Shown piece after piece: positions 58,166-64,000 of a stretch of DNA of 64,000 bases. The first letter of the stretch is position 1; each line of letters opens with the position of its first letter. Origin of the DNA: Anas platyrhynchos (Eukaryota > Chordata > Aves > Anseriformes > Anatidae); contig NC_092613.1 of the NCBI RefSeq assembly GCF_047663525.1, positions 6,535,501 through 6,599,500 on the forward strand, written 5' to 3'. The notes below the pieces were generated by a model, which saw only the letters and a list, made by a program, of their open reading frames with translations, was not told where the DNA came from and made no database searches. Both the position numbers and the translations under genes were made by a program.

Positions 58166-59430
58166 CTTAGGGGAACGCCAGCTCCTGCGGGAGCTGAGCC
58201 CGGGGCAGCCGCAGCCCCAGCCTGGGGCGAGCCAGGGACCAGCAGGGTTTTCACCCGGGCGGGCAAATCCATCGGCAGCCAAGGGCAAAAGCACTTGGCC
58301 AGACTCCACCGAGCGGCGGCCAGCGGCTCTGGGCACGGGGACGAGGCGCAGCATCACCGCGCACAGCGGGCAGCGCCGCGCTCCACTGCCGGCGTTAGGG
58401 ACAGCAGGAAAAAAAATGAAAGAGTTGAAAACCAGCAGGCACTCGGCCCCGTCTATTTGCTTTGGGCACTGATCCTGCTCGAGGACATCCCACCTCCCTG
58501 CTCGCAGCTTCCCTGCGCAGCCGGGAGAAGGAGAAACTCGAGTAATAATTAGGAGCTGCAGTCATCCAGCTCCTGGGGCTGGGCCCTTGCCAGCAGCACC
58601 GCCAGCCCGCGGAGCGCCCGCTCCCACCCTGCTGGGGTGGGCAGGAGCTCGCTGCGCTCCGCTGGCCCTCGGTGACCGTCCCGCAGGGACCGAACTCAGC
58701 AGCGGGCTGGCAGCCCTCGGTATTTTTACGTCCCCCCCCCCTCATGCCGTGGCTCTGTGCGGTGTCGGTGCTGCGGGGCAGAGGGGCGCAGAGCCAGGGC
58801 TGCCCCAGGAGATGCAGTGCAGCAGACACCAGCTGGGCACCGAGGGACCCGTCCCTGCCCCATGGGAGCTGGGGGCTTGGAGATCCCCACGAGGGGACCC
58901 CAACGCTTGCCCCAGGGGCCGTGAAGGGGCAAGGTCAGCCCCGCTCCTGTGCCTCGCTGCTTGTGAGAAGGGGACAGCGCGTGGGGATAGAGGGTTTGGG
59001 GGGTTTTATGGGATCGTGCTGTCCCTGAGCAGCACGGGTGATGTCCCGCTGCCACTGCCGGGCTCAATGACCTTGGGTGCATCACCTCCCTCAGCGCCCC
59101 ACACTCCCCGAGCACCGCAACCCGGTGAGCCGCTCGGCTTCCCTCCAACACCCTCCGGCCACAAGCACCAGGGTGCCACCGAGGCGAGGACCCCGGCCAC
59201 CCTGAGGGGACCCCAGCAGCCCCAGCAGCCCGCAGCAGCGCGGCCGAGGCGCTGCGCTAGCGAGGAATAATGCAGCAGGCAGGAGACGACGCCTGCCGGT
59301 CGCCGTGCAGCATGCACAGGAGGGAAATATCTGCAGCAGCACCTGGGCGCACGAGCAGCCGGAGCCCTCGCGCGAGGGCTGAAGTTTGGCTGCTGCAGAG
59401 GGGCAAGGGGGGGGAGCCTGGCAGCGCCCT

Positions 59431-59554
59431 GCAGCGGGTGGCAGCCTGCAGAGGGTGGCATCCCGGAGCGGGTGGCATCACGGAGAGGGTGACATCCCAG
59501 AGAGGGTGGCATCTTGGAGAGGGTGACATCCCGCAGCGGGTGACATCCCGCAGC
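59431..59554. repeat. 18-bp minisatellite, about seven copies
   Basis: Units of the form GGTGACATCCCGCAGCG or GGTGGCATCCCGGAGCG, 18 bases each, repeat about seven times. Because 18 is divisible by three the array stays open in several frames and produces artificial six-residue protein repeats. Confidence 0.88.
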
Positions 59555-60134
59555 AGCACCTGCCCAGCTCACCCGGAGGCCAGGCGGGTGCTGCACCGCG
59601 CTGCCCGCAGCGCACGGGGGACCCGCAGAGGTGCCCAAGCCCCGGGGCACAGCTGAGGACCGCACGGCGACGCGTGACACAGGCTTGTGTGTGTGTGTGT
59701 CCCCCCCTGCACCACAGTCACCTTGCAAAACTGCCTTTCCCCTGCGCAATTGGCAGAGCTCTTTTGGGATCGCGCCTGGCCCTCTGAAAGTAGGCTGCAG
59801 GGGGGCACCGGGGGCAGGACGCGGGCGCAAAGGCTGCGTTCGGGTACCCCAGAGCTGCTGCGCCCCGGCACCGCTGCACCCCACCGGTAAAGGGGGGAGC
59901 GCAGGGGATGCCCGGAGGCTGCTGCAGCCCCGGGAAGGGACCCGCTGGAGCTGGCTGGGGGCCAGGACGCGGTGCAGAGCCCCCCCCCCCACCCCCAGGA
60001 GCGGCCGGTCCAGCACCGCACCGCGGCTGCGGCTCCGGGGTCGGCACCGGGACCGGGACCCCCGAGGGCACCCGCGGGGACGCGGGGCTGGAGCATCGCG
60101 GGTGGCACCGCGGCGTCCCGGGGCACCGAAACGC

Positions 60135-60412
60135 GGGGGGATCCCGCACCTCCAGGGGGTGTCCCGCATGCCGGGGGAGGGGGCCGCGTCCCTAATGGGG
60201 GTCCCGCATCCCGAGGGGGGGCGTCCCGCGGTCCGGGAGGGGTCCCGCGTACCCGGGAAGGGGTCCCGCATCCCGAGATGGGGGGGGTCCCGCATCCCCG
60301 GCTGGGGATCCCGCATCCCGGGGGGGGTCCCGCATCCCCGGGGGGGGTCCCTCATCCCCAGGGGGGGCTTCCCGCACCCGGGGGGATGTCCCCGCACCCC
60401 GGGGGGGGTTCC
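60135..60412. repeat. GC-rich minisatellite (GGGGGTCCCGCATCCC-type)
   Basis: About twelve variable units of 16-22 bases with a TCCCGCATCCC core and runs of five to eight Gs between cores. The array lies immediately downstream of SYT2 exon 1 in transcription terms. The regular G runs on the plus strand have clear G-quadruplex potential. Confidence 0.85.
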
Positions 60413-60644
60413 CTCCATCCCTCCCCCCGCAGACAGCCCAGCCGGGCGCGCAGCACCCCAAGGGCACCCCGGGGCACCGGGCAGCCCCCAGCCTCCTCCG
60501 TCCCCCCGGGGTGGTCCCACCGCCCCCCCCAGCCATCACCGTGCCCCCAGCCCGGCCCCGACCCCCGACCCCCGCCCCGCCCCGCAGCCGTCCCGCTGCG
60601 GCACCGGGGGCACCGGGGAGAGACTCGGGGGGGCGAGCACTTAC

Positions 60645-60760
60645 CGGGGGTGGGGGTCGCGGGGCCGGGGGGTGCGGGGCCGGGGGGTGCGGGCCGGGGC
60701 CGGTGGGTGCGGGACGGGCGCTGCGGCAGCCCCGGCCCCTCCGGGCTCGCGTGCGGCGGC
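60645..60760 (-). other. SYT2: SYT2 untranslated first exon (5' end approximate)
   Basis: A perfect minus-strand donor, CCCG|GTAAGTG, lies at 60645/60644 within CpG-rich sequence directly downstream of the GC-box array. The coding exon at 50334 has an acceptor and only 15 untranslated bases, so an upstream non-coding exon is required; this is the best candidate in the window. The transcription start cannot be fixed, and the 60760 boundary is a guess based on the first GC box at 60770. Other first exons further away or within intron 1 are possible. Confidence 0.52.
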
Positions 60761-60870
60761 TCCGCGTGGCCCCGCCCCCTGCCTCTTAGCCCCGCCCCCT
60801 GTGGTTAAGCCCCGCCCACTGCCCGCATCAGGCCCCGCCCCCTATTGATAAGCCCCGCCCCCTTTCGGCT
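60761..60870 (-). promoter_or_regulatory. SYT2: SYT2 promoter: array of five GC boxes
   Basis: CCCCGCCCC-type Sp1/KLF boxes start at 60770, 60790, 60810 (CCCCGCCCA), 60833 and 60853, that is, at spacings of 20, 20, 23 and 20 bases. No TATA box is evident. The array sits just upstream of the predicted SYT2 exon 1 in a CpG-rich region, consistent with a TATA-less CpG-island promoter. Confidence 0.62.
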
Positions 60871-60904
60871 CGCCCCCGCGCTCCGCAAGGGGGGCGCCGG
60901 CAAC

Positions 60905-61322
60905 GGGAGTCCCCTATGGGGGTGTCTATGGGGCGGGGGGTTATATGGGGGTGCTGGGACCTATAGGGGTGGTGCAGTGCCTATAGGGGATGTGCTGCTC
61001 CTTATGGGGGGTCCTGTGGCTGTATGGGGGGGTGCTGTGGTTATATGGGGTGTGCTGTGTCTATAGGGGAAATGCTGTACCTATAGGGGTTGTGCAGTGC
61101 CTATATGAGTGGGGCTGTGCCTATAGGGGATGGTGTGCCCGTAGGGGATGGTGCTGTGCCTATAGGGGTGGTGCTGTTCCTTATAGGGGGTCCTGTGCCT
61201 ATATGGGGTGTGCTGTGCCTATAGGGGGTGGTACTGTGGCTATAGGGGTGCTGTGCCTATAGGGGTGCTGCAGTGCCTATAAGGGTGCTAGTCCTATAGG
61301 GGTGGTGCTGTGCCTATAGGGT
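60905..61322. repeat. 20-bp minisatellite (CTATAGGGGTGGTGCTGTGC-type)
   Basis: About 415 bases of diverged tandem units around a TATAGGGG core and a GGTGCTGTGCC spacer, roughly 20 bases each. It starts within 50 bases of the GC-box array of the SYT2 promoter. Open frames across it are repeat artefacts. Confidence 0.9.
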
Positions 61323-62150
61323 CAGGGGGTGTGGGACAGATGGGACCACCAGGACACCAGGTACCAGCAAGCCCAGGAGCTGCTCAGCCCCTCTCCATCC
61401 CTGCCCGGCCCCACTGCCACGGGTGCGGGGCCGAGGCACCCCGGGCACCCAGCCCACCGACCCCACAGGGCCACGTGCGGGCTGCCACCGGCTGCTGGAG
61501 GAGAGGGAAGGGACCCCACAGAGGGACCCCTCATCCTCACCACAGCGCTGAGCCCATGGGTGCTGCTCCTGACCCTGCAGCATCCTCCTGCATCACCCTT
61601 GAGCCGTGCGGCTGAGTCTTCCCAAAGGAGGCACGGGGCCGGGGTGGTCCCTCTGCATCCCCCCCGGACCTGGGGACCCCTGCTGGGGGGACGCCTTCCC
61701 CCTCCTGTCCCCTTGTCCTGGTGATGGGGGGCCAGAATCCATGGCAGGAGCGTCTGTCCCCATCATGTCCCCATCATGTCCCCATCGTGTACCCTCAGAT
61801 GGGGAGATGGGGACCAGTCCCAGCACAGCCGCCTGCCCACCGAGAGCCCCCTGCACACCCTGGCTAAGGTCTGCCTGTCGTCCCCCCCCCCAAGGACACA
61901 TCTCCCCCACCCCCAGCATCCTGCAAATCCTCCAGGATTTCCCCCCAGCAGCATTTCTGCACGCCCCAGGACTTCACAGCAGCACAATCCTCTTCTAGAA
62001 GGGGTCCCCCCTCTGACAAACCTCCCAGCACCCTGCAAACCTGCCACGAGTTCAGACTAGGGGCGTTTTTACAAAGCCCCCCGGGGATTTTGGGGGGGAC
62101 AAGGGTACAAATGGGACCATCCTCCCCACCCCTGCAGGGACACAGGACGA
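61323..62150. other. Intergenic sequence between SYT2 promoter and next 3' end
   Basis: About 830 bases of GC-rich sequence with no gene recognised. A small repeat of CCCCATCATGT lies near 61758-61790. Confidence 0.6.
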
Positions 62151-62154
62151 GCAG

Positions 62155-64000
62155 CCGGCTACAGGAGATAACTTTATTGAATCCAATGGAGTTAGACAGA
62201 CGACCGAGAAGAGACATGCCGGGTGGTGCGGGCAGCGTGGGCAGCAGGAGCTGACTTGGTGCAGGGCTGGATTTGTTTTCTGTCCTTCGTGAGATCCTCA
62301 AGCCTTTTCCTGGCTTCCTTTTAGACTTGAAAATTTCTTTTAAGTAAAAACGACGCGTGGTGGAAAGAGTCCAGATGGTGTTTGTTCCCTCTGATTGTTC
62401 CCGCAGCTATGTACAACGGAGGGTTGGGTTCCAACATCAGGTATAAAATGGAGCGAGTTTACAAACTTCGAAGAGGCAAGGAAAAAAGCAAAGACAGACA
62501 GGCGAGAGCAGTAGAAATCCGGACCAAAATCTTAAAGAGAAATTTAAAAAGTGCTATAAAACCCCTCGGCAGGAATACCATGCAGTTAAGAAACACAAAA
62601 CCCAGTCAATTACACAGATCATCTAAAACAGGAATTTGTCCATTTTTATCTTTTATTTAATTAAAAAAAGGTTGTCGTTTTGTTTTTTTCTCTCTTTTTT
62701 TTTTTTTTTTGATAGAAAAAAGCTAAAATTGTAAGGTTCAGGCCACCGGGCAGCAGCAGCTCAAGGGGGGGCAGGAGGGGGAGGCGCTGGCAGCCGCCAG
62801 CCCCAGCCCCTCGGGAGGGCTCCTGGCACTCCGAGGGGCCGCGGGTACCTTGGGGTGACGGGCACCCCGGGTAGGGTGGGCACCCTGAGGGACAACAGGC
62901 ACCTTTGGGGTGACGGGCACCCCTGGGGCTTTGGGGGACGCCTCAGTGCAATCGTCGGCCCCATTGGGCCAGGCACCGGCAGCCCTAGGGGACACTCAGT
63001 CCCCAGCGCCCCCGATGGCTGCCACGCTTGGGGCCGGGGGGTGCGCAGTGTGAGCCAGGAGGAGCCATCGGGGTCTGTCCCTTTCCTCTGGGGAGCCCCA
63101 GAGAGAGCCCCCCCATCACATCCCATCCTCCGGGCATCGCCCATCCCATTACTGAACCAGGCTGATGCAGGGCTTGGGATTCCTCCTGCTGTACACTGGG
63201 GTTTGTCCCTCGCCCCAGCGCATGGTGGCTGAGGTTTTGGGGCAGTCCCGGGGGGGGAAAGATGGGACAAACACATGGGAAAGGGGCTGGGGGCACCCAG
63301 GTGTAGGGCCCCGGGTGAGCCGGGGATGGGGACGGTCGGTTTGACATTTTGGTGGCTCTGTGGGGGTCAGGAAAGACAGCCCGTGGAAAGCAGGGGGGAC
63401 GCATCGACCCCTTACCTCACGGGGCTCCTCAGGGCACCCAGGAGGGCACCCAAAGGTGCTTCGTGCCCTGCCTCGGGCACCAGAGCCCCGAGGAGGGCGA
63501 GTGGGGCCAGAGGGGAGCACGGGTCCCCAGCGCCGGCCTCGAGCGACTGCTGAGCCGGGGTCTTGTACAATCAGAAAAAGAAGTCAGCACAGCACAGTTA
63601 TCACAGAGTACAAAAAAAAAAGAAAAAAAGAAAAGAAAAAAACGGAAAGAGGCGCAGGGCCGGGCCCCACCAACTCCCGCAGGGCGTTCGACTACAGATC
63701 TATTTACAGCGAGTCCTCAGCCGACGGCGGCAACACAAGAGAAGGCAAAACGAAAAAAAGCCCTAGCGTCCAAGCCAGCGTGGGGAAGGGGACAGCCCTG
63801 TGCGGGGCGGGGAGGCTGTGGGACAGACGGAGAAGTGAGCACCAAGGGGCGCGGGCGCCGCGGCCGGGAGGCAACGGGGCGGCGAGGCGAGGCGCGCCGG
63901 GCGAGAGAGCACCAAGGGCGAGCAGCAGGAGGACCAGGGAGGGCCTGGGGGGAGATGCCCACCTGGCAGGGTGGCGAGGTGTCCCCAAAAACCACGCGCA
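62155..64000 (-). other. Probable 3'UTR of a minus-strand gene, by synteny KDM5B
   Basis: On the minus strand AATAAA occurs at 62657-62652 and at 62178-62173. The latter is followed by GTTATCTCCTG, a good candidate cleavage region near 62.155 kb. Upstream sequence contains U-rich and A-rich tracts (62688-62712, 63610-63640) and a TGTAAATA Pumilio-type site near 63700, all typical of a 3'UTR. No coding exon with family resemblance is seen before the window edge. In mammals KDM5B lies upstream of SYT2 on the same strand, so this would be its 3'UTR; nothing in the sequence itself names the gene. Confidence 0.42.
62173..62178 (-). terminator. Distal poly(A) signal AATAAA of the right-edge gene
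   Basis: TTTATT on the plus strand within ATAACTTTATTGAATCC. A second signal lies at 62652-62657. Confidence 0.55.

Larger units (their letters stand above)
50335..60644 (-). other. SYT2: SYT2 intron 1 (about 10 kb, repeat-rich)
   Basis: No coding exon is supported. It contains (TGTCCGTC)n at 51166-51194, (AGG)n at 51266-51289, a TG-rich degenerate tract and a pure GT run between 52028 and 52465, a three-copy repeat at 53213-53290, an 18-bp minisatellite at 59431-59554 and a GC-rich minisatellite at 60135-60412. AT-rich islets with homeobox-type cores lie at 52855-52880, 54275-54330 and 57981-58165. Long open frames (for example 55656-57831 minus and 59006-60848 both strands) are expected from the high GC content and are not annotated as genes. 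Confidence 0.7.

Noticed and set aside
59006..60520. 504-codon minus-strand open frame with repeated peptide units
   Set aside because: It covers an 18-bp and a 16-22-bp minisatellite in about 70% GC sequence. The opposite strand is open over the same interval (405 codons). No domain and no plausible start context; the SYT2 promoter overlaps its edge.
60905..61322. Open frames rich in LYGGVLWLYG-type repeats
   Set aside because: Pure translation of the TATAGGGG minisatellite.
63704..63988. Minus-strand frame with a signal-peptide-like LVLLLLALGALSPG start
   Set aside because: GC-rich, overlapped by a second open frame, and located in what looks like a 3'UTR; it stops at a TAA within a Pumilio-type motif. 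No evidence of a gene.

Overview
This window is vertebrate nuclear DNA. It is almost certainly from a bird, or failing that another sauropsid: genes are split by consensus GT/AG introns, a degraded CR1-type LINE fragment lies near 26.2 kb, introns are compact, and the right half is very GC-rich, as on avian microchromosomes. I recognise two protein-coding genes by translating their exons, and infer a third from an apparent 3' end. The order and strands (PPP1R12B +, SYT2 -, then a minus-strand gene) match the human 1q32 order PPP1R12B - SYT2 - KDM5B as I remember it.

Left part, about 1-42.7 kb, plus strand: the 3' portion of PPP1R12B (MYPT2, a myosin phosphatase targeting subunit). A small acidic exon of the long isoform lies at 1164-1208. 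At 15177 an alternative first exon with its own ATG starts the short, heart-type M20/M21 small-subunit isoform inside the gene. Both forms then share coiled-coil exons at 27470, 27971, 28670, 29047 and 30667. The transcript ends in one of two alternative last exons, at 35871 or 39474, each encoding a different four-leucine heptad zipper and each followed by its own 3'UTR and poly(A) signals. The short isoform would be 205 or 189 residues.

Middle and right, about 43.15-60.9 kb, minus strand: SYT2, complete for coding sequence in eight coding exons (50319 down to 46374). The predicted protein is 418 residues, or 415 if a nearby tandem acceptor is used: a luminal N-terminus with one N-glycosylation sequon, one membrane segment, a cysteine cluster, an acidic linker, C2A and C2B. 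A long C-rich 3'UTR runs to about 43.15 kb, tail to tail with PPP1R12B. An untranslated first exon with a perfect donor lies at 60645 in a CpG-rich promoter containing five regularly spaced GC boxes. Intron 1 (about 10 kb) is rich in minisatellites and microsatellites but also has AT-rich, homeobox-site-rich islets that look like regulatory elements.

Far right, about 62.16-64 kb: what looks like the 3' end of another minus-strand transcription unit, with two AATAAA signals and no coding sequence. By synteny it would be the 3'UTR of KDM5B; that is inference.

Together the genes are a smooth/cardiac muscle phosphatase regulator and a fast presynaptic Ca2+ sensor. They are neighbours by ancient synteny, not a functional cluster. 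No undescribed biological system was evident. The most interesting signals are the nested promoter and dual zipper ends of PPP1R12B, tandem splice acceptors in both genes, the periodic GC-box array next to a 20-bp minisatellite at the SYT2 promoter, the AT-rich intronic islets, and an unrecognised decayed reading frame at 8.8-9.1 kb.
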